A stretch of DNA of 50,516 nucleotides from JAFGIG01 sp964397545 (GTDB taxonomy: Bacteria > SDB-A). The stretch spans positions 1-50,516 of the forward strand of contig CAYNIW010000017.1 of assembly GCA_964397545.1 (NCBI GenBank), read 5' to 3'. A model generated the notes under the pieces. That model was not told the origin of the DNA and ran no database searches. It saw nothing but the letters and a program-made list of their open reading frames with translations. Both the position numbers and the translations under genes were made by a program. Positions 34,961 to 44,243 of the stretch are shown in pieces. The number at the start of each line of letters is the position of its first letter. Positions within the stretch are counted from its first letter, which is position 1.

Positions 34961-35853
34961 AAAAAAGCGCGGTTACTGTCGGGATATTTGACGGGCCTCA
35001 TCTCGGACACAAAAAAATTTTCAAAAAGCTTCTCGAACTCTCTGAAAAAAAGAACCTTGTCCCGAGGCTGATAACTTTTTTCCCCCACCCTAAAAAAATT
35101 CTCACAGGTTCTTCTCCTTCTCTTCTTGCCGATTACAGGGACAAATACAAAAATATTAAAAAAGCGGGTATAAAAAATATTGAAATAATCCGTTTCGACG
35201 AAAAGATTTCGAACATGAACGCAGAAGAATTTTTAAGTGAAATAGTAGTCAGAAAGTTCGCAGGCGTGTATTTTGTGTCGGGATTTAATCATCACCTCGG
35301 AAAAAACAGAGAAGGAAACAGCGAAGTGACCGAAAAAATCGCCGAATCTCTTAAAATAGGATTTACTTCGGTCAGACCCAAGATAATGGATGGTGTCGTA
35401 GTTTCGAGCACATACATAAGGTATCTGTTAAATTCCGGCAACGTGGAGAAATCAGCCAAAATGCTGGGAAGGTGCTATAAAACTTTCGGAGCACATATAA
35501 GAGGAGCCGGAAGAGGAAAATCTCTTGGGTTTCCGACGATAAATATAGCCGTAAATCCCGATATGACAGAAGTTGGATCAGGCGTTTACATCGTGAGAAT
35601 ATATCTTGACTTAAAACCCTTTCTTGCATTAGCATTCATAGGTAATTCTCCGACTTTCTCAGACGGCAGAAAATTTGAGGTTTTCATTCCGGAATGGAAG
35701 CCTTTTGTCTTTGGAGAAAGAGTTGAAGTTGAATTAATTTTGAGATTGAGAGATGTATTGAAATTTGATAGCATACAAGAGCTAAAAAGACAAATAGAGA
35801 AAGATGTGGAAAGTTTGAAGGAAAAAATAGCAGGAGGTTTGACGTGTCCATGA
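34957..35853 (+). CDS. ribF: Bifunctional riboflavin kinase / FAD synthetase
   Basis: A 298-residue enzyme that phosphorylates riboflavin to FMN and adenylates FMN to FAD. The N-terminal adenylyltransferase has TVGIFDGPHLGHKKI (usually FDGVHLGH) and VVSSTYIRYLL; the C-terminal kinase domain has RGKSLGFPTINI, GVYIVRI and GNSPTF. The adenylyltransferase region near FNHHLGKN differs from the usual DFRFG, a mild divergence. It is coupled to truB (4-bp overlap) and overlaps rpsO by 10 bp. Confidence 0.93.
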   Translation: MKKSAVTVGIFDGPHLGHKKIFKKLLELSEKKNLVPRLITFFPHPKKILTGSSPSLLADYRDKYKNIKKAGIKNIEIIRFDEKISNMNAEEFLSEIVVRKFAGVYFVSGFNHHLGKNREGNSEVTEKIAESLKIGFTSVRPKIMDGVVVSSTYIRYLLNSGNVEKSAKMLGRCYKTFGAHIRGAGRGKSLGFPTINIAVNPDMTEVGSGVYIVRIYLDLKPFLALAFIGNSPTFSDGRKFEVFIPEWKPFVFGERVEVELILRLRDVLKFDSIQELKRQIEKDVESLKEKIAGGLTCP

Positions 35854-36113
35854 TTTCAACTGATAAAAACAAAATAATAAAAAAGTTTTCGAGAAAAGAA
35901 AATGACACCGGTTCGCCGGAAGTTCAGGTCGCAATCCTGACTGAAAAAATTAAATTGCTCACCGAACATCTTAAAACCCATAAAAAAGACCATCATTCGA
36001 GAACAGGTCTTCTGAAGATGGTCAACAGAAGAAGAAAACATCTCGATTACCTTCTCAAAAAAGACTACAACAGATATGCCGAGATAATCAAATCCCTCGG
36101 TCTTAGAAGGTAA
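35844..36113 (+). CDS. rpsO: 30S ribosomal protein S15
   Basis: An 89-residue S15, full length. ENDTGSPEVQVAILTEKI, HKKDHHSRTGLLKMVNRRR and LDYLLKKD are the conserved 16S-rRNA-binding helices. GTG 35844 is preferred, as AGGAGG lies 6 nt before it; ATG 35850 is 12 nt away. It starts inside the end of ribF. The rpsO-pnp order is widely conserved. Confidence 0.97.
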   Translation: MSMISTDKNKIIKKFSRKENDTGSPEVQVAILTEKIKLLTEHLKTHKKDHHSRTGLLKMVNRRRKHLDYLLKKDYNRYAEIIKSLGLRR

Positions 36114-36152
36114 TACTGTTTTTCTTTTATTTAATATTGTCTGGAGATAAAA

Positions 36153-38252
36153 ATGCCCGTATTTGAATTTGATTTCTATTCCCGTAAAATGGTTTTTGAC
36201 ACAGGAAACTACGCCACACAGAGTCACGGCAGTGTGTGGATCCGATACGGGGATTCGGTTGTCCTTGTGACCGCTTGTTTTGATAAAAAAACCTCGGCAG
36301 AGGATTTTTTCCCTCTCATGGTCGATTACAGGGAGAGAAGTTACTCTTTTGGCAGGATTCCGGGGGGGTATTCGAGAAGAGAAGGCAGATCAAGGGACAA
36401 GGAAGTTTTGACGAGCCGTCTGATTGACAGGCCCATAAGACCTTTGTTTCCCGAAAACTACAGAAATGAAACCCAAATTATCGCGACCGTCCTTGCCGCT
36501 GACCCTGAAATGGACCCCGATATTCTGAGTTTAAACGGCGCCAGCCTATCTCTTTGTCTCAGCCCTATACCTTTTATGGGACCTATAGCCGCGGTGAGAC
36601 TCAGCAGGATAGACGGTCAATTTGTCGTCAATCCGACATATTCTCAGATAGAAAAGAGTGATTTGTCTCTTGTTGTCGCGGGAAACAAAGACAGAATAAC
36701 AATGCTTGAAGGTTCGGCTCTCGAAATAAAGGAAGAAGACCTTGTAGATGCCATTGATTTTGCCCAGAAACCGATAAAAGAGCTTATATCAAGACAGGAA
36801 GAGTTTTTGAGGGGAATCCAGACTGAAAAATTAGCTCTCGATCCGCTCCCTCAGTTATCCGATGATATTTCAAAAGAGATAGAAGAAAAATATACTGAAA
36901 AAGTCCGAATCGCCTCTGAAGGAGCAAAGACCAAAGAAGAAAGAAACGAGACTCTTGACATGTTGAAAACCCAGGCATGGGAAGCCTATCAGGAGACACA
37001 TCCTGAGGATGAAAAACTCGTTAAAGCTAAAATAGAATCTCTTTGGAGCAAAGCATGGCATGAAAGACTCCAGAAAGAAGGATTGAGGCCGGACGACAGA
37101 AAAGAAGATGACATAAGAGATATAGACATAAGACTCGACGTCTTACCCCGTGTTCACGGTTCCGCCGTCTTTAAAAGAGGTCAGACCCAGTCTCTCGCAG
37201 TGATAACTCTCGGTTCCCCTTCGGACGAACAGAGAATCGAGGACATAGAGGGCGATATGACTAAGAGTTTTATGCTTCACTATAATTTCCCGCAGTTCTC
37301 TGTCGGCGAGGTGGGTCCGCAGAGGGGTCCCGGCAGGAGGGAAATCGGGCACGGCAATCTCGCTGAAAAGGCGGTCGCCAACATAGTCCCGCCTGAGGAC
37401 AAATTCCCATACACAATAAGAATTGTCTCGGAAATACTTGAATCCAACGGTTCTTCTTCAATGGCTTCGGTATGTTCTTCTTCATTGGCGCTCATGGACG
37501 CCGGAGTTCCGATTAAAGGCCATGTCGCAGGAATTGCCCTCGGATTGATAAGCGGTGAAAAACCGGAGGACAAAGACATTGTTCTCGTGGACATAGCCGG
37601 TGAAGAGGATCACGAAGGAGATATGGATCTGAAAGTGGCAGGGACAAGAAACGGAGTAAACTCCCTTCAGATGGACACAAAAATTGAAGGCATAACTCTC
37701 GATCTTCTCAGGAAGGCTTTTCTGAAGGCGAAAAAGGCGAGAGACTCTATTTTAGATCAAATGGAAAAAGTCATACCTTCCCCGAGGGAAAATCTGTCTC
37801 CGAACGCTCCGAGGATGTTCTCTTTCTTTATACCAAAGGACAAGATCGGATCAGTTATTGGCCCTAGCGGGAAGAATGTTCGAGGCATACAGGATAAGAC
37901 AGGTGCCACTGTTTCTCTGAACGACGACGGCAAAGTCGTAGTGACGGCTCAAGACGAAAAATCCGCTATGGAAGCTGTCGAAGCGATAAAAGGAATGACG
38001 AGAGAAGCAAAAGTCGGAGAGATTTATTCAGGAAAAGTTACAAAGACGACTGATTTCGGCGCTTTCGTCGAGATTTTTCCCGGCAAGGAGGGCCTTCTTC
38101 ATATTTCCGAAATAGACTGGGTTAGAGTCGAAAAAGTGGAAGATGTTCTGAAGGCGGGAGACAAAGTTGAAGTCGAATGCATAAATTACGATCCGAAAAT
38201 GGGTAAGATAAGTCTGTCGAGAAAAAAACTGCTTCCAAAACCTTCAAAATAA
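36153..38252 (+). CDS. pnp: Polynucleotide phosphorylase
   Basis: A 699-residue 3'-5' phosphorolytic exoribonuclease, trimeric in the degradosome. Two RNase PH-like cores: the first begins after FDTGNYATQSHGSVWIRYGD and includes SRLIDRPIRPLFP; the second has FKRGQTQSLAVITLGS, GPGRREIGHGNLAEKAV and the SNGSSSMASVC region. A KH domain (about 555-615, IGPSGKNVRGI) and an S1 domain (about 620-695, GKVTKTTDFGAFVEI) close the protein. The length is standard. Confidence 0.97.
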   Translation: MPVFEFDFYSRKMVFDTGNYATQSHGSVWIRYGDSVVLVTACFDKKTSAEDFFPLMVDYRERSYSFGRIPGGYSRREGRSRDKEVLTSRLIDRPIRPLFPENYRNETQIIATVLAADPEMDPDILSLNGASLSLCLSPIPFMGPIAAVRLSRIDGQFVVNPTYSQIEKSDLSLVVAGNKDRITMLEGSALEIKEEDLVDAIDFAQKPIKELISRQEEFLRGIQTEKLALDPLPQLSDDISKEIEEKYTEKVRIASEGAKTKEERNETLDMLKTQAWEAYQETHPEDEKLVKAKIESLWSKAWHERLQKEGLRPDDRKEDDIRDIDIRLDVLPRVHGSAVFKRGQTQSLAVITLGSPSDEQRIEDIEGDMTKSFMLHYNFPQFSVGEVGPQRGPGRREIGHGNLAEKAVANIVPPEDKFPYTIRIVSEILESNGSSSMASVCSSSLALMDAGVPIKGHVAGIALGLISGEKPEDKDIVLVDIAGEEDHEGDMDLKVAGTRNGVNSLQMDTKIEGITLDLLRKAFLKAKKARDSILDQMEKVIPSPRENLSPNAPRMFSFFIPKDKIGSVIGPSGKNVRGIQDKTGATVSLNDDGKVVVTAQDEKSAMEAVEAIKGMTREAKVGEIYSGKVTKTTDFGAFVEIFPGKEGLLHISEIDWVRVEKVEDVLKAGDKVEVECINYDPKMGKISLSRKKLLPKPSK

Positions 38253-38271
38253 AATAAGCTCGGCAAGAGTT

Positions 38272-39540
38272 ATGCCGGTCAAAAGAAAACCTTATTTTCG
38301 GCAACGAGAGAGTATTAAATGCCAAAAAATGGTATTAAACTCCGGCATAACCGTCTGTTGGGAGCATTTAAGCCACATTAGATCCTGTTCGGTCGCCGTC
38401 GCGGTTAACACAGGCGGCAGGGACGAGACGAAAGAATCCTGGGGTTATTCTCATTTTATTGAGCATATGCTTTTTAAGGGCACTTCCAAGAGAGGTGCAT
38501 ACGAGATAGCCTCCGCTCTCGAGAAAAAAGGCGGATACCTCAACGCCATGACAGGAAACGAAAACACTTGGATTGAGGCGAGATGCCTTGATTATCAACT
38601 GCCGGAAGTGATAGAACTCATCGGCGATATGCTGTCTAATTCAAAATTCACTAGAAACAGCATAGAAAACGAAAAAGAGGTAGTGAGGCAGGAAATCAAA
38701 AACAGTTTTGACTCTCCGGAAGAAGTCGTATTTGACCGTTTTTTTAAGGATGTATTCGCAGGACACCAGCTCGGAAAGACGATTCTCGGAGATTATAAAT
38801 CTGTAAAAAATATTACAAGAAAAAAACTTTTAGACCATTTTTTCAGACATTATACTTTTCAAAACACTTTTGTCGGCGTTGTTGGCAATATATCTGTTGA
38901 TATATTGCCTATTATACAAGATAACTTCATTTTTCAAACTAAATATTCTCCTTTAAGACGCCAAATTATAAATACTTATAGCGGTGAAAAATTTTATATA
39001 AAGAAAGGGATAGAGCAGATAAATTTTGTAATGGGAGGAATAGCTCCGAATGTGGTCTCAGACGAAAGGTTTTCGTTTCAGATTCTCATGAACCTTCTGG
39101 GAGGGGGCCTCAGCAGCAGGCTGTTTCAGCTTCTGCGGGAAAAAAACCCTCTCGTCTATAATGTCTATACTTTTTATTATCTCTATTCTGACGTAGGAGT
39201 CGGTGGAATTTATTTTTCTGTGACCCAGGACAATATTTTTAAGGTCGAAAAACTGATTCAAAGCGAGTTAAAAAAAATATGTGACGGGGGCATAACCGAA
39301 CAAGAGCTTGAATTTTCAAAAGACCAGATTCTCGGCAACATAATACTCGGACTTGAATCCAGCAAAGCGAGGGTGAACAAAATTCTCAATGATCATATTT
39401 ACAGGGAAAAATTGTTATCTCTCGACAAAATAGAAAAAGCTGTCTCTTCGGTTAAACTTGACGACTTAAACAGGGTTGCACGTGATTTTTTTTCAGAGGA
39501 CAACATCATGAGAACATATCTAACTCCGAAAGCGAGGTGA
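38272..39540 (+). CDS. M16-family zinc peptidase (processing-peptidase-like)
   Basis: A 422-residue peptidase of the PqqL/MPP type. The inverted zinc motif HxxEH is HFIEHMLFKGT, with the third ligand in ENEKEVVRQEI; a second, non-catalytic M16 half follows. In many bacteria this gene sits next to pnp, as here. The start is uncertain: ATG 38272 gives a basic 19-residue extension, while ATG 38329 (MVLNSGITV) matches the usual family start; neither has a strong ribosome site. No signal peptide is seen, so it is likely cytoplasmic. DNA around 38810-39010 is notably A/T-rich. Confidence 0.9.
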   Translation: MPVKRKPYFRQRESIKCQKMVLNSGITVCWEHLSHIRSCSVAVAVNTGGRDETKESWGYSHFIEHMLFKGTSKRGAYEIASALEKKGGYLNAMTGNENTWIEARCLDYQLPEVIELIGDMLSNSKFTRNSIENEKEVVRQEIKNSFDSPEEVVFDRFFKDVFAGHQLGKTILGDYKSVKNITRKKLLDHFFRHYTFQNTFVGVVGNISVDILPIIQDNFIFQTKYSPLRRQIINTYSGEKFYIKKGIEQINFVMGGIAPNVVSDERFSFQILMNLLGGGLSSRLFQLLREKNPLVYNVYTFYYLYSDVGVGGIYFSVTQDNIFKVEKLIQSELKKICDGGITEQELEFSKDQILGNIILGLESSKARVNKILNDHIYREKLLSLDKIEKAVSSVKLDDLNRVARDFFSEDNIMRTYLTPKAR

Positions 39541-39542
39541 TT

Positions 39543-40742
39543 ATGAGTTTAGAGAGGTTGTCTGACAGAGCAGTCGAAATGCCGGCTTCGCCTATAAGGA
39601 AACTTCAGACCTTTTCCGATGACGCTAAATCAAGAGGGATAGGAGTCTATCACCTGAATATCGGTCAACCTGATATACACACTCCTCATTTTATTTTCGA
39701 GGCAATGCACAACTGGGAGAGCAAAGTTCTTTCATACGGACCTTCCAACGGTATTTTTGAATTGAGAAAAGCCTTTTGTGATTATTTTGAGAGGTTCAAT
39801 TTCAACATACTCCCCTCTCAAGTGGTGGTCACGCAAGGCGGGAGCGAGGCTATTGTCTTTGCCATGCAGTCAATATGCAATCCGGGCGAGGAAATATTGG
39901 TCTTTGAACCTTTTTACACGAACTATCTCGGTTTTTCAAAGATGGCAGACGTAAAACTCGTTCCAGTTGAGACATCCGTGGACGACGGATTTAGGATACC
40001 TGCTGAAAAAATGATTGAAGAAAAGATAACTCCAGCGACAAGAGGCATAATTATCTGCTCTCCAAACAACCCCACGGGAACCGTTTACACCTCTGAAGAG
40101 ATGTCAGGGATAGCTTTTTTGGCTAAAAAGCACGATTTATATGTCCTTTCAGACGAGGTTTACAGAGAATTCGTCTTTGACGGGAGAAAACATGTGGGAA
40201 TTTTGTCTTTTGAAGAAATCGCGGACAGAGCGATAGTAATGGACAGTGTTTCCAAGCGTTTTTCAATGTGTGGAGCGAGGATAGGTTTTTTGGCGACAAA
40301 AAACCCGCATCTGGCTGACGCATTTCTCAGGTTTTCACAGGCCCGTCTGTGCCCTGCTACGGTCGAACAGATAGGGGCGCTCGCGGGGTTTGAAAATTAC
40401 GACAAATTCATACCGGGTATGATAAATGAATACGAAAAAAGAAGGAATGTCGTCTTTGACGAGATAAGCGTTATCAAAGGCGCGTTCACCCTTAAACCTG
40501 AAGGCGCTTTTTACTGCGTCGTAAAACTGCCTGTCAGCGATGCAGACGAATTTTGTAAATTCATGCTGACGGATTTCTCTCTCGACGGTCAGACTACTAT
40601 GCTCGCTCCGGCTAACGGTTTTTATGCTACTCCCGGAAAAGGAAAAGACGAAGTCAGGATAGCGTATGTTCTCGAGCAGGAACGCCTCAAGGCGGCAATT
40701 CACATTTTGAGCAAAGGTATAGAAGCATTCAATTCGAGGTGA
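39543..40742 (+). CDS. Class I PLP aminotransferase (aspartate-aminotransferase-like)
   Basis: A 399-residue fold-type I aminotransferase. IGQPDIHTP, SYGPSNGIFELRKA, CSPNNPTGTVY and the PLP lysine in DSVSKRFSMCGARIGF are intact, as is the terminal substrate Arg region EVRIAYVLE. The nearest reading is AspC of the thermophile type (subgroup Ib), but aromatic or alanine activity cannot be excluded. ATG 39543 is preferred over GTG 39537, because GAGG lies 5 nt before it. It overlaps dut by 4 bp. Confidence 0.9.
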   Translation: MSLERLSDRAVEMPASPIRKLQTFSDDAKSRGIGVYHLNIGQPDIHTPHFIFEAMHNWESKVLSYGPSNGIFELRKAFCDYFERFNFNILPSQVVVTQGGSEAIVFAMQSICNPGEEILVFEPFYTNYLGFSKMADVKLVPVETSVDDGFRIPAEKMIEEKITPATRGIIICSPNNPTGTVYTSEEMSGIAFLAKKHDLYVLSDEVYREFVFDGRKHVGILSFEEIADRAIVMDSVSKRFSMCGARIGFLATKNPHLADAFLRFSQARLCPATVEQIGALAGFENYDKFIPGMINEYEKRRNVVFDEISVIKGAFTLKPEGAFYCVVKLPVSDADEFCKFMLTDFSLDGQTTMLAPANGFYATPGKGKDEVRIAYVLEQERLKAAIHILSKGIEAFNSR

Positions 40743-41164
40743 AATATTCTCTGTTGGATCCTCGCGCCCTTCCTCCTGAATACAAATCGGAAGAAGCGGC
40801 CGGAGCCGACCTGAAAAGCTGTGAGGACGCCTTAATACATAAGGGAGAGTGGAAAGCTGTCAGAACAGGTATTGCTCTTGAGATACCTGAGGGATTTCAC
40901 GCGGAAATAAGGCCGAGATCGGGTCTGGCTCTCAGGCACGGAATAACAGTATTGAATTCTCCGGGAACGGTTGATTCGGATTACCGCGGCGAAGTTATGG
41001 TGATTCTCATAAATTTTTCCGCCAAAGATTTTCAAATCAGCGCGGGTGACAGAATCGCCCAGTTGGTAGTCACGGGTTCATGCAAATGTTCTTTTGCCGA
41101 AAGCGTTTCTCTGAGGGAAACAGGGAGGGGTGATGGCGGATTCGGCCACACGGGACTTTCCTGA
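40739..41164 (+). CDS. dut: dUTP diphosphatase
   Basis: A 141-residue trimeric dUTPase that hydrolyses dUTP to dUMP, keeping uracil out of DNA. All five motifs are visible: AAGADLKS, PRSGLALRHG, NSPGTVDSDYRGE, GDRIAQLVV and RGDGGFGHTG. It starts with GTG 40739 overlapping the aminotransferase stop. Motif 5 is encoded in the same DNA as the start of the GT9 gene (32-bp overlap). Confidence 0.96.
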   Translation: MKYSLLDPRALPPEYKSEEAAGADLKSCEDALIHKGEWKAVRTGIALEIPEGFHAEIRPRSGLALRHGITVLNSPGTVDSDYRGEVMVILINFSAKDFQISAGDRIAQLVVTGSCKCSFAESVSLRETGRGDGGFGHTGLS

Positions 41165-42191
41165 AAAAATCCTTTTCAGCGTCTGGCCCGGACTCGGCGA
41201 CGTTCTTTTCTCCACTCCCTCGCTGAGAATATTAAGAAAAAAAAAACCTGACTCCAAGATTACTGTCTTGAGCCTTTTCGGAGGAGGAGGAGTAAAATTC
41301 CTGGAACAAAATCCGTATATAGACGAAATGATTTTTTCCAGACCTTCAGAAGTTTTCAAACTTATAAAAAAATTAAAAAAAGAAAATTATGACATTGGCA
41401 TTGAGCAGTCGTTCCCCATGGGATGGTTTTTCAGGCTTATTGACGTTAAAAAAACTTACAGTTTTATCGACAATTTTTTTTCCTGGATATTTCCCGCAGG
41501 AGACAAAAAAAATGCCCTTCTCCATGCGAGCGAGCAGTATTTACGCGCTATTGATAAAATAGACGGCGTCAAACTCAGAGACGGCGGATCATACGACCTT
41601 TTTCTTTCAGAGAATGAAATCCTGACTGCAAAAAAACTGCTCAAACCTTTCGAGGGCAAAATAAAAATATCAATTCACCCCGGAGCCAGATGCAATAAAA
41701 ACAAAAGATGGGAAATAGAAAACATTGTGTCGGTTCTTTCTGCTCTTACCGGCGGTTTAGACTGCGTTATAATAACGGTAGGCGGAAGAGAAGACATGAA
41801 AAACGCCGAGGCAATAGAAAAAGCACTCGGTGAAAAAAATCTCAATCTCACCGGAAAGACAAACCTTAGACAGACTGCCGCCGTATTCGGTGAATCTGAT
41901 GTTTTTATCGGACATGATTCCGGGCCGACCCACCTTGCTTCGATTTTTACTCCGGTAGTGGCTATTTTCGCATCTAGTAATCCGGCCAATTTTGCCCCTC
42001 TGACCGAAAAATCCATAGTATTAACGCCAAAGACATCCTGTTCGCCCTGTTTTCATTTTTTAGGACACATGAGTATTTTTTGGGGGCTCAGGCTGAGGTG
42101 GTTCAACTACTGTCCCGCTATGAATACTATTACAGTCGAAGACGTCGTTAGCGCTGTCAAGGAGGCTCTTTCAAAGTGGCCCAAAAACTGA
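41133..42191 (+). CDS. GT9-family glycosyltransferase (heptosyltransferase-like)
   Basis: A 352-residue GT-B protein of the ADP-heptose:LPS heptosyltransferase family. FSVWPGLGDVLFSTPSLRILR is the N-terminal signature; ISIHPGARCNKNKRW and VFIGHDSGPTHLASIF are the donor-site motifs, the latter with the conserved D(S/T)GPxH. It probably adds a core sugar to lipid A. AGGGAGG lies 4 nt before ATG 41133 (GTG 41130 is an alternative). It opens a six-gene overlapping envelope operon. Confidence 0.88.
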   Translation: MADSATRDFPEKILFSVWPGLGDVLFSTPSLRILRKKKPDSKITVLSLFGGGGVKFLEQNPYIDEMIFSRPSEVFKLIKKLKKENYDIGIEQSFPMGWFFRLIDVKKTYSFIDNFFSWIFPAGDKKNALLHASEQYLRAIDKIDGVKLRDGGSYDLFLSENEILTAKKLLKPFEGKIKISIHPGARCNKNKRWEIENIVSVLSALTGGLDCVIITVGGREDMKNAEAIEKALGEKNLNLTGKTNLRQTAAVFGESDVFIGHDSGPTHLASIFTPVVAIFASSNPANFAPLTEKSIVLTPKTSCSPCFHFLGHMSIFWGLRLRWFNYCPAMNTITVEDVVSAVKEALSKWPKN

Positions 42192-43030
42192 ATATTGCCG
42201 TATATCTCTGCTCAAAGACAGATCCGCTGATAATCGAATTTAGCGTGGCATTGGCGGCTTTTTTTTTGCTTCTTTTTTCTCCCTTGAAGAGGAAAACCGC
42301 GGAGGATAATTTCAGGGCAATGAATTTAAGATCCGGTCTAACAGATGTTTACTGGATTTTTTACAACATGGTTTTTAATGTTGTCGTTTTTTTCAGGACA
42401 TTGGGAAAGGGGATGGATGAAGTCCGGTGGAATTCTGAGATAATAGGAGCGGAAAACCTCATAAAAATTCCCAAAGACAAGGGATGTGTTGTCGTGACCT
42501 GCCATCTCGGCCTCTGGGATCTCGCCGCGAAATTTCTTTCGCTCCTCGGCTTTGATGTCGCCGCAGTCGCCGAATTCGAAAACGTCGGCGCTTTTCATTA
42601 CGATTTTTTGAAAAAAGTCAGGGGATCAGATTCTGTTGAAATCCTTCCTCTCGAAGACAAATCAACATCACTCAGGCTTGCGAAGTTTGCCAAAAAGAAA
42701 AAAGGAGTAATAGCTCTTGTGGGTGACAGGGATATCTCCGGCAGCGGAAGAGAAACTGTTTTTATGGGTAGAATTTCGTCACTCCCCGTAGGTCCGGCAT
42801 ACATGGCAGCCCGTCTTGACATACCGGTTATGATAGGTTACCTTGTCAGAACGAAAGCTTGGAAATACAAAGCTTATATATCGGAGCCTTTTTATCTGCC
42901 GAAATGCAAATTCGAGAAGAAAATTTTAACGCAAAAATATTTTGATTGGATTAAAATCAATATGGAGCAAATAATCCGGGAACACCCAGACCAGTGGATC
43001 ATGTTCCATCCGCCGTGGAAAAATGAATAA
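42176..43030 (+). CDS. LpxL/HtrB-like lysophospholipid/lipid A acyltransferase
   Basis: A 284-residue membrane-bound acyltransferase of the lipid A biosynthesis family. An N-terminal hydrophobic helix is followed by the catalytic HxxxxD in CHLGLWD (His110, Asp115), then GVIALVGDRDISGSG and DQWIMFHPPW, diagnostic of the family. It would transfer an acyl chain to a lipid A precursor, or in some lineages to a PIM-like glycolipid. It starts at GTG 42176 with AAGGAGG 10 nt upstream, overlapping the GT9 gene by 16 bp. Confidence 0.88.
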   Translation: MAQKLNIAVYLCSKTDPLIIEFSVALAAFFLLLFSPLKRKTAEDNFRAMNLRSGLTDVYWIFYNMVFNVVVFFRTLGKGMDEVRWNSEIIGAENLIKIPKDKGCVVVTCHLGLWDLAAKFLSLLGFDVAAVAEFENVGAFHYDFLKKVRGSDSVEILPLEDKSTSLRLAKFAKKKKGVIALVGDRDISGSGRETVFMGRISSLPVGPAYMAARLDIPVMIGYLVRTKAWKYKAYISEPFYLPKCKFEKKILTQKYFDWIKINMEQIIREHPDQWIMFHPPWKNE

Positions 43031-44243
43031 AAAGCTTAAAATTCTAATACTTTCGGATGTCTATTATCCCACTCCCGGAGGAGTGAGCGAACACATATAC
43101 AACTTCGCCAAAAACATGAGGTCGAAAGGCCACAAGGTTGTGATCGCGGCTCCAAAAATTCCCGGGAAAAAGTATTCTCCGGAACACGATTTCGATGTCG
43201 TAAGAACAGGAAAAGCTCTTCCTTTCAGAGCAAATAAAAGCCTCGCGAAAGTGTCGGTCGGATGGAGGATTTATTGGGAAATAAAAGACATAATAAGGTC
43301 TGAGAATTGGGACGTCATCCACACCCACGGCCCGTTCGCTCCTGTCATGCCTATTTTAGGTCAAAAGTTTGAATGCCGGGCGTCTCTTCTTCAAGAACAT
43401 GTAACCGCAAAAATTGCAACTTTTCATGCCAGTTACAGGAAAGTTTTACCCTACGAGATTTTTAAGTCCTATTTGAGAAAGCCTTTTTCTAAAATTGACG
43501 GTTTGATAGCCGTCAGCGAAGAGGCAAAAGAAAGCGTAAAAACATATTTCGACGGAAATTTCAGGATAATACCCAACGGAGTGGATTCTGGATTTTTCCG
43601 ACCGGGCATTCCAAGAGTTGAAAAATTCAAAGAAAGCGATTTTAATATTTTTTTTGCCGGAAGATTTGATCCGAGGAAAGGCGTAAATTATCTCGTAAAA
43701 AGTTTTTATTTTATTAATAAATTCGTGCCAAACGCAAAGCTATGGATTGGGGGAGGCGACAAATACAGAAAACTCGGCTTGGATCTCATAATGAACCGCC
43801 TGAAATCAAAGAATCCGGATTTGTCATCGAAGGTCGAGTATCTGAAATTCATACCCTACGGAGAACTTCCGAAATATTTCGCGAGCGCCGATATTTTTTG
43901 CTCTCCGGCGATAGGGGGAGAAAGCTTCGGAATTGTCCTCATTGAAGCCATGTCCTGCGGAACGCCGGTCGTGGCATCAAATATTCCGGGATACAGAGAA
44001 GTCGTTTCCGACAAAAAAGACGGCTTAATGTTTGCTCCGAAAAACATAAAAGATCTCGCGACTAAAATCATAGAAATGGCGAAAAATCCCGCCATGAGAA
44101 AAGAAATGGGAGAGAAGGGCCGGAAAAAAGTTCTCGAAAAATATTCCTGGGAAAAAGTGACTGATGCCGTAGAAGACTTTTACTATGAAGTCATTGAAAG
44201 AAAGACCCGTGAACAGAACAAGAACAGCCGCCGTCCTTGTTAG
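43023..44243 (+). CDS. GT4 glycosyltransferase resembling phosphatidylinositol mannosyltransferase
   Basis: A 406-residue GT-B enzyme. LSDVYYPTPGGVSEHIYNFA and DVIHTHGPFAP match PimA-like GT4 proteins; NGVDSGFFRPG, GRFDPRKGVNYLVKS and ESFGIVLIEAMSCGTPVVAS (EX7E) form the nucleotide-sugar site. It is likely to glycosylate a membrane lipid on the cytoplasmic face. The preceding acyltransferase also has PimA-pathway relatives, so a glycolipid route other than LPS is possible. It overlaps its neighbours by 8 and 59 bp. Confidence 0.88.
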   Translation: MNKKLKILILSDVYYPTPGGVSEHIYNFAKNMRSKGHKVVIAAPKIPGKKYSPEHDFDVVRTGKALPFRANKSLAKVSVGWRIYWEIKDIIRSENWDVIHTHGPFAPVMPILGQKFECRASLLQEHVTAKIATFHASYRKVLPYEIFKSYLRKPFSKIDGLIAVSEEAKESVKTYFDGNFRIIPNGVDSGFFRPGIPRVEKFKESDFNIFFAGRFDPRKGVNYLVKSFYFINKFVPNAKLWIGGGDKYRKLGLDLIMNRLKSKNPDLSSKVEYLKFIPYGELPKYFASADIFCSPAIGGESFGIVLIEAMSCGTPVVASNIPGYREVVSDKKDGLMFAPKNIKDLATKIIEMAKNPAMRKEMGEKGRKKVLEKYSWEKVTDAVEDFYYEVIERKTREQNKNSRRPC